From Levilactobacillus zymae DSM 19395 (lineage in GTDB: Bacteria > Bacillota > Bacilli > Lactobacillales > Lactobacillaceae), in contig NZ_AZDW01000003.1 in the NCBI RefSeq assembly GCF_001434115.1, positions 1 through 51,109 of the forward strand: a stretch of 51,109 nt of DNA, read 5' to 3'. The notes beneath the pieces are model-generated. The model was given only the letters and a program-made list of their open reading frames with translations. It was not told the origin of the DNA and searched no databases. Shown here in pieces: positions 22,801 to 30,656 of this stretch (position 1 is the first letter of the stretch; each line of letters opens with the position of its first letter). The position numbers were made by a program, and so were the translations under genes.

Positions 22801-25268
22801 ACGGCCCGGCATTAGAGCGAGTTCACTCTGGTGAGCGAATTCTAAATGCACGTGATTCCGCTGCAGTGGCTGCTGGTGGCCTTGGTCGGGGGATGACTCT
22901 TCCAGGTTATGCTAGTGGAACTACTAAGCTAGTCAAGGGTAAGAATAGGGGAACAACGAGCCTCAAATTCGATGCCTACGGCGCTTCTTCTAAGACTTCA
23001 TTGAAGTCCCTGACCAAGCTACAAAAGGGCTCTAAGAAGTCCTGGTCAACGATGCAGAAGGAGTCAACTAAGAGCGTCAAACTTCTCAGCAAGACTAATC
23101 TTAGCGAATTTACTGGCATCCAGAAGGGCACTAACAAACGGACCGATACCATTCGGAAAAATACCGTCAGTGATTTTGATACCATGCAAAAGGGCTCAAT
23201 GATTCAAATGAACCAACTGCATAAAGGGATGAACTCCGTTACGCAGGCCATGGTATCAGACTTTGACAAGATATTCGGTAAGTTACCGGGTTACGCCCAC
23301 AAGGAAATGGCGGCCACTATCAAGCAATTGAATGGCGGTATTAGTGGGATTAATACGGTACTGAACAAGTTTGGTGGCGGTGGTAGTGTCCTACCTCTTA
23401 TTCACTACGCCCAAGGTAGTAGAGGCCCTATCAGTAAGCACACGATGGCGGTTGTGAACGATGCAAAAATTGGTCCACGGCAGGAAACCATCGTTAAGCC
23501 CAACGGCCGAGCTTACATGCCTAAGGGTAACGATGTGGTCTTACCGCTTGGTCCGGGGGATGAAGTCCTTAATGGGACCGAAACCGCACAGCTTCAAGAT
23601 GTCGGGGCTTTACCGCACTTTGCAAAAGGGACGGACGGCTTACGGCGCCTGATCAAGCGAAGCGATAAGAACCCTAAGGTGGCATGGAGCCGTGATTTTA
23701 CCAGCAACCTTAAGGGCGGCAAAAATACGTTCCTTGGGAACAGTCTGATGGCAACCTCCAAGGGTGCTGCCAACCACGTTGGGAAGCCTTGGAATGCCGA
23801 GGTATGGTCCCAACTGAAGGATGCGATGTCTGGTGGTGCCGGTGCGGGTGGTAACTGGGCCCATACGCCTGGCCTTACTAAGGAAGATGGATTTGGAACA
23901 TCTCGTGCCCAATACTATGGTAAAGGCGCTACTCATGATGGTGTTGACTTTAGTGGATCATTGGGTTCTGCCATTAGAGCTATTCATGGCGGAATAGTAT
24001 CCAGAATTGGTGGCGTTGGAATTCCTGACTTAGGTAAGGTCATCATCGTCAAAAGCGATGATGGCTTTCAAGAAATTTACCAGGAATTTGGCGGAATGAA
24101 TAACATTAAAGTTGGTGTTGGTGACACAATAAAGACAGGCCAGCGTATTGCTACGCTGGGTAAATTAGTTGGGACAGGCTCAGGTTCTCACGTTCATATT
24201 GGAGTTACCAAAGGAAATCCACTTAAGAAGAATATGTTATCTACCAGCGGTTGGTACGATGTTACCAAAATGCACGGAAATAGCTCTGGCGTTGCTAAGT
24301 CTAAGGCAAAGAGTAAGAACACGGCATTATCTAAGCTAGTTAAGTCAGAACTTGGTAGTCGACTTAAGTGGGTTTCTAAAAACCTCAGCGAGGAAGATGT
24401 TGGGAGCTTAAGCCTTTCAGGCAGCTTATCTAAGCGTGTTAATGCCCTAGCTGCAGCGTTTAAGAAGTTATATCCGGCAGCTACAGAAAATGGTATTGCT
24501 GCCGTTCTAGGAAACTGGAACTTTGAATCCGGTGGTCTTAACACAGGAGCCGTTAATTCAAGTGGTGGTGCATCAGGCTTAGGGCAATGGCTAGGTGGCC
24601 GGAAAACTAATCTGATGAATTACGCTAGAAAGCACGGTAAGAGCTGGAAAGATGCTGGCGTTCAACTCGCCTTTGCCCTTAGGGGTGAAGGCTCCGACAG
24701 TGCACTATTACGTAGCGTCCTTCGCGGAAAAGGTTCAGTTGCCTCGCTAGCCGCGCGTTTTTCAAGTGGTTGGGAGCGTGGCGGTTACACGGCCGAACAC
24801 GTTGATGGCGCTCGGAAAGTTGAAGCGGCCTTGCATGCAAACGGCGGCTGGGCAAAAAACGGAAAGCTTAATGTTTTTGGCGAAGTCCCAGGTCAATCAG
24901 AGGTCGCTATTAACACCAGCCGCCCAACGGCGGACAAACTGTTGCTGGAAGCCATGAGTGATCGCGCCAACAAAGCGCCTAACAGCATGTTTGGTCAGCT
25001 TAAAACGTTCGCTAAAATGCAGCGTGAGTTTGCCAAGATGAAAGAATCGCAGACTAAGTTCTCTAAACAAAGCGTATCGACTACCCAACCTTCTAAAGGG
25101 GGGATGGTTCTCCGTCCACAGATTACGTATAGTCCTAAGTACGTGATTCAAGGCGTCAGTGATCCAGAAGCTGTACGCAAGACGATTGCTAAACAGGAAA
25201 CTCAAAGTCAACGTGATTTTGAAGCCAAGATGAACAATCTGGCTATGAAACTCATGTCAGCAGAATAG
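19821..25268 (+). CDS. Tape measure protein with M23 peptidase and tail lysozyme domains
   Basis: 1,815 aa, sets tail length and delivers DNA. Residues 1-450 carry the TP901-like core (AASLQNRYKVINNLAVTGGE, SLHTTVSAIGQLSNSG). Hydrophobic helices lie at about 490-520 and 640-720. Lys/Ser-rich helical repeats with TMQK cores occur at about 1050-1140. A peptidase M23 domain is at about 1365-1460 (HDGVDFSGS, the zinc ligands His and Asp, and GSHVHIGV). A Phage_lysozyme2-type domain is at about 1555-1640 (IAAVLGNWNFESGGLN, SGLGQWLGG). Two wall hydrolases in one tape measure should open peptidoglycan during entry. Start overlaps the chaperone stop (TAATG). Confidence 0.9.
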   Translation: MPDIAGDRINYRIDIDGLSNLDGMKKTIQQLDKLVPGLSKSVDGAKTAVGKLNREASNSRIPESIRQETRGFDSLTGAVGRTGSKIDWVNTKTTNLSRTMKKATGTSYFKKQTRDLGELGSKMQSFGAKATAVTGAVVLGAGAALKTAASLQNRYKVINNLAVTGGEKQAEVTKNVAAMQRDGAKYANTYGVAQKKIGAGYETLIRRGYTSNQALGSQKSYLQGAIASGDAYADVVNNAASAIEQFGMKVNSVKGMAAASKTAINQMAYSADLTATSFSDLGEALKFSGPDAHAAHQSLHTTVSAIGQLSNSGIDGSQAGTSMRQIYQRLTSPPTKGKAPNAMKRLGLSYSDFRDAHKELLPIQDIFGKLATKMNKMNLSHTEKGAIYAQLFGVNASSAAQTLGETYKQVDALDKKVQKSQNMNHGKGYVATLSEKNMNTLQKQWDRLKQGLIGSGVNIANAWMPSLTKITKALADMLEGFQALPEPTKKFISLGVGLAAVVGPLALAAGSLMKMHAALTAMAGFSGKSKGGGLSGLVGSLLGVGGKKPATGRESLRSGTSHFSSRVKTPGSLVMNGWNWSGMRRGGSKAVNWMAGTKLGSGIKSAAVYAASKTKGGFNFAKNGVKSLASRGAGALAHIPGATTAGRLAKGGLKLAGKLPVLDVAVAGTNLIGMNHKNAGKKVGSAGGMLAGGAIGSMFGPIGGMAGAEIGQALGAKVGSTIQKTLPKKLKKSIGSAVAGVKKTFSSLLSPFRTTIKSITRVWDSATKGISKAWTRYVVKPLSGKNGSAAIKDTLKLFKVILVPTMKVAGVAFKVFGAVVKTAIKVAAHVLEGLIKTVSGVFKLVSDLIHGRWKNIWGDAVQIFSGIFGTIKNVLGDILKTVWDGIVDLGKNIGKFLAHPIKTIESWVGGGNASFTPKAVDSTVKGAQANQKQLNNLGKSKSSKGSKPKLNVQTGFAHAAGGYMQTNHMALVGEQGREMAYHPGKGYMRWLGQNGPALERVHSGERILNARDSAAVAAGGLGRGMTLPGYASGTTKLVKGKNRGTTSLKFDAYGASSKTSLKSLTKLQKGSKKSWSTMQKESTKSVKLLSKTNLSEFTGIQKGTNKRTDTIRKNTVSDFDTMQKGSMIQMNQLHKGMNSVTQAMVSDFDKIFGKLPGYAHKEMAATIKQLNGGISGINTVLNKFGGGGSVLPLIHYAQGSRGPISKHTMAVVNDAKIGPRQETIVKPNGRAYMPKGNDVVLPLGPGDEVLNGTETAQLQDVGALPHFAKGTDGLRRLIKRSDKNPKVAWSRDFTSNLKGGKNTFLGNSLMATSKGAANHVGKPWNAEVWSQLKDAMSGGAGAGGNWAHTPGLTKEDGFGTSRAQYYGKGATHDGVDFSGSLGSAIRAIHGGIVSRIGGVGIPDLGKVIIVKSDDGFQEIYQEFGGMNNIKVGVGDTIKTGQRIATLGKLVGTGSGSHVHIGVTKGNPLKKNMLSTSGWYDVTKMHGNSSGVAKSKAKSKNTALSKLVKSELGSRLKWVSKNLSEEDVGSLSLSGSLSKRVNALAAAFKKLYPAATENGIAAVLGNWNFESGGLNTGAVNSSGGASGLGQWLGGRKTNLMNYARKHGKSWKDAGVQLAFALRGEGSDSALLRSVLRGKGSVASLAARFSSGWERGGYTAEHVDGARKVEAALHANGGWAKNGKLNVFGEVPGQSEVAINTSRPTADKLLLEAMSDRANKAPNSMFGQLKTFAKMQREFAKMKESQTKFSKQSVSTTQPSKGGMVLRPQITYSPKYVIQGVSDPEAVRKTIAKQETQSQRDFEAKMNNLAMKLMSAE

Positions 25269-25274
25269 AAAACA

Positions 25275-25300
25275 GGTCTCTCAGCGATGGGAGGCCTTTT
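25275..25300 (+). terminator. Weak terminator-like hairpin after tape measure
   Basis: GGTCTC pairs with GAGGCC (one T-G) around a ten-base loop and is followed by four T. It lies six bases after the tape-measure stop. It may attenuate transcription or protect the long mRNA; it is too weak to be a full terminator. Confidence 0.45.
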
Positions 25301-25328
25301 ACATAGAAAATCAAGAGGAGGTAGTCCT

Positions 25329-26333
25329 ATGGCTAAGAAAAAAACGTTAAAGTCGTATGAGTCTCAGGTAACCAAAGCTAAGGGAGCGTACAACAAAGCG
25401 AACCGAATTTATATTTCGAATAATAAAAAGCTGGGGGGATTGAAGACCAAACGTGTTAAAGCCAAGACTACCGCCGAAAAAAATTCTTTAGACAGAAAGA
25501 TTAAAACAGCCACACGAGTGACCAACAAGGCTAAAGGAAAGGTTACTAAAACTAAGGGAGACTACAACAAGGCTAAAAGTAACTTGGCTTCTTTCAAGAA
25601 AAGTCAGGCTGCTGAACGTCGAAAGGCGGCGCTAAATACAAAGAAGAAAATCATTACTAAAATGCAGAAGGATAAACCAGGGTACTGGAAAGCTAAGCGT
25701 CCCTTTGTCATCCCCAAGTATCCGCGGAGCGTTAACAGCTATGTTTACATTGATAACACGACCGAAAGCGAAACGGTTACAACTGACTTGACTACCAACT
25801 CGATTGCTCCCGGTCAGTACGTTAATCACTATACGCAGACATCCCCCGTTCAGCGGCAAATCGACGGGAAACTAGGTGGCTCGTTGATCTCGGAAATTAA
25901 AGGTCTGAAAGAACAGTTTGATAGCTTAAAACGGTGGTCCACAAACGGAACCGAAGTTGAATTGCATCATGGTCAGCGGCAGAGCAATCATGCTGTATTA
26001 ACCTCCACTGCATCAAACTTTGATGCTCCCAGAGATAATGCGGTTCCTGTTTCTATCGCCATTGAGGATGTGAAGTGGGCTAAAAGTGAAGTAAGCAAAA
26101 AATCGAAGGGAAAGGCCACTACTAAAAAGGAAAATAACACAGGTAAGAAGGCAGAGACCAAGGGGACACGTAAGGCTAACAAACCTAAAGCAGGCAAATA
26201 TTTAACCATCAAGAAAGGTGATACCTATTGGGGGTATCACCTTAGTTTTGGGACATCTATTGCTAAATTACGAAGTTGGAATGGTTTTCCAGATAATAAG
26301 CTCCCAATTGGTAAAAAAATCCGGGTAAAGTAG
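25329..26333 (+). CDS. LysM baseplate/tail hub protein
   Basis: 334 aa, start at ATG after GAGGAGGTAG (the frame is open from 25287). Residues 1-115 are a Lys-rich coiled coil, residues 130-250 a beta region (NSYVYIDNTTESETV), and the C-terminal 45 residues form a LysM module (YLTIKKGDTYWGYHLSFG, IAKLRSWNGFPDNKLPIGKKI). LysM proteins at this position (XkdP-like) join tape measure and baseplate hub in contractile phages. Confidence 0.78.
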   Translation: MAKKKTLKSYESQVTKAKGAYNKANRIYISNNKKLGGLKTKRVKAKTTAEKNSLDRKIKTATRVTNKAKGKVTKTKGDYNKAKSNLASFKKSQAAERRKAALNTKKKIITKMQKDKPGYWKAKRPFVIPKYPRSVNSYVYIDNTTESETVTTDLTTNSIAPGQYVNHYTQTSPVQRQIDGKLGGSLISEIKGLKEQFDSLKRWSTNGTEVELHHGQRQSNHAVLTSTASNFDAPRDNAVPVSIAIEDVKWAKSEVSKKSKGKATTKKENNTGKKAETKGTRKANKPKAGKYLTIKKGDTYWGYHLSFGTSIAKLRSWNGFPDNKLPIGKKIRVK

Positions 26334-26343
26334 GTGAATTCGT

Positions 26344-26829
26344 ATGTACCGGAATACGTTCAATTTTAATAAATATCAGTTGCCTGAGACTTTTAACGTA
26401 ACACTGAGTGGCGTCGATTATGAGGCTGAGGTCTGGTACAACCACGTCAACGATCGGCTTTACATCACACTCAGGGATGAAAATGGGGAAGATCTAATTA
26501 CCAGTGAGAAACTAGTTGCTGGGGAGCGGCTATTTGCGGGAGTCAACGACGAGAATCTCCCACGAGAAGATTTGGTAATGATTGATGAAACCGGTAAGGC
26601 CACGGTAGTCAATTTTGCCAACGTTAATCGGGATATTTGGATTACCGAGGATGAGACCTTTACTGGCGAATTAGACCCAGGCAATGCAGATGAGGGTATC
26701 TTCAATCCTGATGGGGATGAGGCTAACATCGATTTTGACTCTGATGAGACGGATGACCCTAGCGATGACGATGACCTAGACGAGTTGGACGACTTGGATT
26801 TGATTCGTGGTGAAGGGGGCGGAGAGTGA
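26344..26829 (+). CDS. Baseplate plug protein
   Basis: 161 aa. The first 110 residues (FNVTLSGVDYEAEVWYNHVN, LYITLRDENGEDLI) match the baseplate-plug fold seen in small contractile phages. The last 45 residues are extremely acidic (Asp and Glu), possibly binding cations or the basic hub tail of the next protein. Its stop overlaps the next start. Confidence 0.65.
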   Translation: MYRNTFNFNKYQLPETFNVTLSGVDYEAEVWYNHVNDRLYITLRDENGEDLITSEKLVAGERLFAGVNDENLPREDLVMIDETGKATVVNFANVNRDIWITEDETFTGELDPGNADEGIFNPDGDEANIDFDSDETDDPSDDDDLDELDDLDLIRGEGGGE

Positions 26830-28133
26830 TGGATTTCGTTCACCGGTATATGCGAATTTATGTTGCTTGGTCTAAGCACCACGTTGAATTTTTGTCGTGG
26901 GATAAAGCTCCGTACAACAGCACCATGGAATTGACTTCCCCTTTTTCAACCGGGATTAATCCCGATATGAATCAATTGATCATGTATAACCTGACGCCCA
27001 GTCAGTTCGGAATATTCTTGGAAGGGCGCACCATTTCCGCGACGGCTGGCTTTTATAATGCTGACGCCACCGCTAAAAATGGCGGATTGATTACTAAGGG
27101 AACGATTAAATCTTCAACGCCAATGGCCCAAGATGGCATGGATAGAACGGTTCAGGTCAATTTTAATCACTTCCCAGATATCAGTGGAGACGTACTCAAG
27201 GTTCGAAAGGTCACAAAGGTCCGGGTGAAGCAAACCAAAAACACACGGAAAAAAGCCAGTGGTAAAAGTGCAACTGATCGGATTAAACAGTACAACCAGA
27301 AGAAGACTAAGGAACTAAATACCTGGCTAAGGAACAATCCTAATGCTAAGTCTCATGACCGGGCACTTAAGCGAGGCGAGATTGCCCGACAGCGGAAGTC
27401 CTATGCGGCCCGGACGCGTAAAAAATACACGCAAACTACTAAGCAAGCCAAAACGAAGGCTAAGTATGCTAAACAGGTCAAATACGCAAATTTATCTTTT
27501 AAAAAGGGAACCACTGTATTAACTGCTATCCGGTCAATTGCTGGTAAGGCGAACATTCCGTTAGGAGCGGTGAAGCTTACCTATAACCACAAGTTTGCCA
27601 ATGACTACACCGTAAACAGTAAGCCTCTCAGCGCCATTAAAAAGTTAGCCGATATCGCCAGTACAACGTGCTATATCATGAATGGCAAATTATACATTCG
27701 TGAGATTACGACTGGGCAGAAGGCGAAGTTGCATCTAACGCCAGAAACAGGACTATTAACGCATCCTACTCCTAGTGATGATGGCTCTTATGATGGCCAG
27801 AAGTACGAGGCTCAGTCGCTTATGCGGCAAGAAATTTACGTTGGTGCGTTGGTTTACGTAGACGATGATATCAAGAATTTGGGGAAGTGTGTGGTTCTAG
27901 GTGGTCAGCGAGAGTACACGCCTTCTTCTAGCACGGTGACGTTTCAATTCGTTCCGCTGGCTGCCTATAAAAAGTCTAATGCAGGACGCTTGAGTAAGGC
28001 TAAGGCTGCTGCCAATAAAGAGAGATTGAAGGCTAAGCTCAAAGAAAAAAACGAGCGGGCCAAAGACGCTAAGAATCGAAAATCCGAGAAGTCTAAGCGG
28101 GCCTCACGGCATGCTAAAAATAAGAAGAAATGA
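26829..28133 (+). CDS. Baseplate hub protein (gp27/XkdQ-like)
   Basis: 434 aa. N-terminal beta domain (MRIYVAWSKHHVEFLSW), a Lys/Arg-rich helical insertion at about 125-215, a hub domain (TAIRSIAGKANIPLG, IKKLADIASTTCYIMNGKLYI) and a basic 60-residue C-terminal helix. The insertion and tail are unusual in length and charge and mirror the acidic tail of the plug upstream. GTG 26826 immediately before ATG 26829 is an alternative start. Confidence 0.72.
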   Translation: MDFVHRYMRIYVAWSKHHVEFLSWDKAPYNSTMELTSPFSTGINPDMNQLIMYNLTPSQFGIFLEGRTISATAGFYNADATAKNGGLITKGTIKSSTPMAQDGMDRTVQVNFNHFPDISGDVLKVRKVTKVRVKQTKNTRKKASGKSATDRIKQYNQKKTKELNTWLRNNPNAKSHDRALKRGEIARQRKSYAARTRKKYTQTTKQAKTKAKYAKQVKYANLSFKKGTTVLTAIRSIAGKANIPLGAVKLTYNHKFANDYTVNSKPLSAIKKLADIASTTCYIMNGKLYIREITTGQKAKLHLTPETGLLTHPTPSDDGSYDGQKYEAQSLMRQEIYVGALVYVDDDIKNLGKCVVLGGQREYTPSSSTVTFQFVPLAAYKKSNAGRLSKAKAAANKERLKAKLKEKNERAKDAKNRKSEKSKRASRHAKNKKK

Positions 28134-28143
28134 GGTGGGTTAA

Positions 28144-28473
28144 GTGAAAAGTGGTGAGAGCGCTCTTTTGCCGCTGATTGATCAACGGGTTAGTCGCCAA
28201 GTCGATGGGTTAAAAGCATTATATCGGGCAGTGGTCATTAAGCTAGACCCGCTTACTGTGCAACCACTGTCTTACACGAAGGATGGAAAGAAGCAACCGG
28301 CTGTTCGGGATATTCGGCGTTTGAATTTCGGTAGGTTAGAGCTTGGTAATGAAGTTTTGGTTGGTGTGATTGCGGACGGGACCCCGAATTATAAAAGTAG
28401 TGCCACCTACCGCGCAGACCCTTTCAGACAAAACATTATTAATTCTAGTGTCATTTTGGGGGTGATTGTATGA
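28144..28473 (+). CDS. Baseplate spike-type protein (DUF2577-like)
   Basis: 109 aa, GTG start. KALYRAVVIKLDPLTVQPL plus LNFGRLELGNEVLVGVI is an OB-fold pattern as in DUF2577 or Gp138-like central spike proteins. It overlaps the gp25-like gene by four bases (ATGA). Small for a full spike, so it may be the OB module only. Confidence 0.65.
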   Translation: MKSGESALLPLIDQRVSRQVDGLKALYRAVVIKLDPLTVQPLSYTKDGKKQPAVRDIRRLNFGRLELGNEVLVGVIADGTPNYKSSATYRADPFRQNIINSSVILGVIV

Positions 28474-28853
28474 GCCTAGATGTTCAGCTAGATGAAAATG
28501 GTAATCCGGATCCAACTAACGGGACGATGATGATTAATGGCATCGAAGAATTACGGCAATCGTTGGAGATACGATTACTGTCACAAGTTGGCTGGGCTGT
28601 CAATGATGTTGAGTTTGGGGTTGAATGGCTGGACTTCTTTGGTCAAAACGACAATGCGGATTTGGCAGCGGATAAAATTGCCGAAGCATTAGAAAAAGAT
28701 GACCGCATTGCTAACGTTTTGAGCGTCACGGTAACACCGGATTATAAGGCGCGGAAGGCTCAAATCCATACGATGTTACAGCTTGCTGATGACGATTTAA
28801 TTGTTGAGAATGATGATCCTAATCTATCCTTTGACGCAAGCATTGGAATTTAA
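28470..28853 (+). CDS. Baseplate wedge protein, gp25-like
   Basis: 127 aa. NGIEELRQSLEIRLLSQVGWAVNDVEFGVEW is the core of the T4 gp25/XkdS lysozyme-like wedge proteins that nucleate the sheath. The N-terminus MSLDVQLDENGNPD is also typical. Starts overlapping the spike gene stop. Confidence 0.8.
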   Translation: MSLDVQLDENGNPDPTNGTMMINGIEELRQSLEIRLLSQVGWAVNDVEFGVEWLDFFGQNDNADLAADKIAEALEKDDRIANVLSVTVTPDYKARKAQIHTMLQLADDDLIVENDDPNLSFDASIGI

Positions 28854-28870
28854 GAAAGGAGGTAGTGCTA

Positions 28871-30037
28871 GTGCCCCTGACATTAACTGGGTTTGAGCCT
28901 AAAACTTATGAGGAATGGCTAGTGGCCATTCAAACAGTTCTACAGCGAGAAGAGAATCTGGGCCCAGATGTTGACCTATCAACTGGATCCTATGTTGAAT
29001 CCTTCGCAGAATCGCTAGCGCGTCAACTGGCGGAGTCCGATTTAACTAAGCAAGACCTGTATGATTCTCGTTTTGTCTTACTTGCTGAAGGTGTTCAGCT
29101 AGACCGCTTGGCAAGTAACGTAGGAATCTCACGGAATGCAGCGTCTTACGCAACAACGCAACTGCTAATTAAGGGTGTTGCGGGATACGTTATCGATGCC
29201 GAGACCATGTTTAGCAATAATCAAGACCGGTACTACCTGACTGAGGAAGAAGCCACTATCGGTCAAGATGGAACTGTAACGGTTAAGGTCGATGCAGAAG
29301 AGACCGGGGATGAGTATAACTGTGATGCGAATACGATTACTGACCAAGTGACCTACGTTGAGGAAATCACAGAAGTGACTAATGCTGAACCAGCTGGCGG
29401 CGGGGCTGACATGGAAAACGACTATAGTCTACGTCGTAGAGTTATCCTGACTCAAAATGCCGTGAAGTCACCAACACCAAATGGGGTCTCAACGGCGCTA
29501 TTCGATATTCCAGACGTTCGAAGTGTTCGATATATCATCAATACTGACGTGCCCAAGGTAGCGGGAGACCCGCCATATACTACTCATATCTATGTATTGG
29601 GAGGAAATATGGGTGTCGTGGCTCAGACGATTTCAGATAATATTGCGTTAGGAATTACCTTGACCGGTACCCAGAAATATAATATTCCATTAGACAATGG
29701 CGACGTTAATCACGTCGCTTTTTCTGTTGGGTCAACTCAGCAAATTTACATGAAACTTAGCGTTGATTTAGGCGATATTGGCGAAACAACCACTGATGAA
29801 GTGATTCAAGATATTCGCGATAGTATTCAAGCCTGGATGGATGAATTTAATATGGGCGACAAGCTAAAGTACACACAGCTTTTTGGCGTCGTTTATGATG
29901 TTGAGGCCGTTAGCAACGTTACGGACTTGCAATGGGGAACGTCAGCGGATGATTTAAAACGCGCTGATATTCAGCTGGATAATTTCGCTATTGGCGATAC
30001 TAATGATGAAGCGATTGGGGTGGTAATCAATGGGTAA
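28871..30037 (+). CDS. Baseplate wedge J-like protein
   Basis: 388 aa. Baseplate_J family: YEEWLVAIQTVLQREENLGPD, SPTPNGVSTALFDIPDVRSV and VTQ-rich strands, forming the wedge that carries tail fibres. An in-frame GTG at 28865 exists, but the GGAGG site at 28858-28862 fits GTG 28871 better. Overlaps the next gene by eight bases. Confidence 0.82.
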   Translation: MPLTLTGFEPKTYEEWLVAIQTVLQREENLGPDVDLSTGSYVESFAESLARQLAESDLTKQDLYDSRFVLLAEGVQLDRLASNVGISRNAASYATTQLLIKGVAGYVIDAETMFSNNQDRYYLTEEEATIGQDGTVTVKVDAEETGDEYNCDANTITDQVTYVEEITEVTNAEPAGGGADMENDYSLRRRVILTQNAVKSPTPNGVSTALFDIPDVRSVRYIINTDVPKVAGDPPYTTHIYVLGGNMGVVAQTISDNIALGITLTGTQKYNIPLDNGDVNHVAFSVGSTQQIYMKLSVDLGDIGETTTDEVIQDIRDSIQAWMDEFNMGDKLKYTQLFGVVYDVEAVSNVTDLQWGTSADDLKRADIQLDNFAIGDTNDEAIGVVING

Positions 30038-30635
30038 ATCCGAATTTGAGTTGTATCACGAAGATGAGGTCTTAGCCGTTCCGACCAATCGAATCAACAC
30101 TACAAAGGGTAGCCCAACAGAACGCATGATGCGAGTCTTCGACAAGTTCTTATATGACGATATTGAAGACGCCGAAGCCATTGAACGAATCACTGCTTTG
30201 GACAACATGGTTGGCGGTCAACTAGATGATTATGGGGATGACTGGGGATTACTTCGCCAAGGTAAGTCTGATGAAGTCTATCGGTTTTTGTTGAAACTAC
30301 GATCAGTTAATCGGACTAGTCAAGGAACGCCCAACGAAGTGATTCGCATCATATCGCAGTCCTTCGATGTTGATCCCCGTGAATTTCAGGTAAAGAACGA
30401 CTATCAAATTAATGATGATGGAACGACGACTGGCAAACCATTTCACGTTTCAATTGAAAACTTGCCACTAGACGACGTTGGACACCCCGAATTAATCCAG
30501 ATTTTCATGAACGAGTTGAAAAACTCATTAGTCTTAGGGGTAACGCTATCCCGAGTTTCTCTGATTACTAGCATCCATGTAGAGACCTACGTTTCAGCCT
30601 GTGTTCAAGTTAATGAAGATTTAAACATCGGTTAG
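30030..30635 (+). CDS. Baseplate protein, XkdU/DUF2313-like
   Basis: 201 aa. DNMVGGQLDDYGDDWGLLRQGKSDEVYRFLL is characteristic of DUF2313-type wedge proteins that follow the J protein in contractile phages and attach fibres. The order J, XkdU, fibre is conserved. ATG is inside the J gene. Confidence 0.78.
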   Translation: MGKSEFELYHEDEVLAVPTNRINTTKGSPTERMMRVFDKFLYDDIEDAEAIERITALDNMVGGQLDDYGDDWGLLRQGKSDEVYRFLLKLRSVNRTSQGTPNEVIRIISQSFDVDPREFQVKNDYQINDDGTTTGKPFHVSIENLPLDDVGHPELIQIFMNELKNSLVLGVTLSRVSLITSIHVETYVSACVQVNEDLNIG

Positions 30636-30656
30636 CAAAAAGAAAGGAGTGAAACT

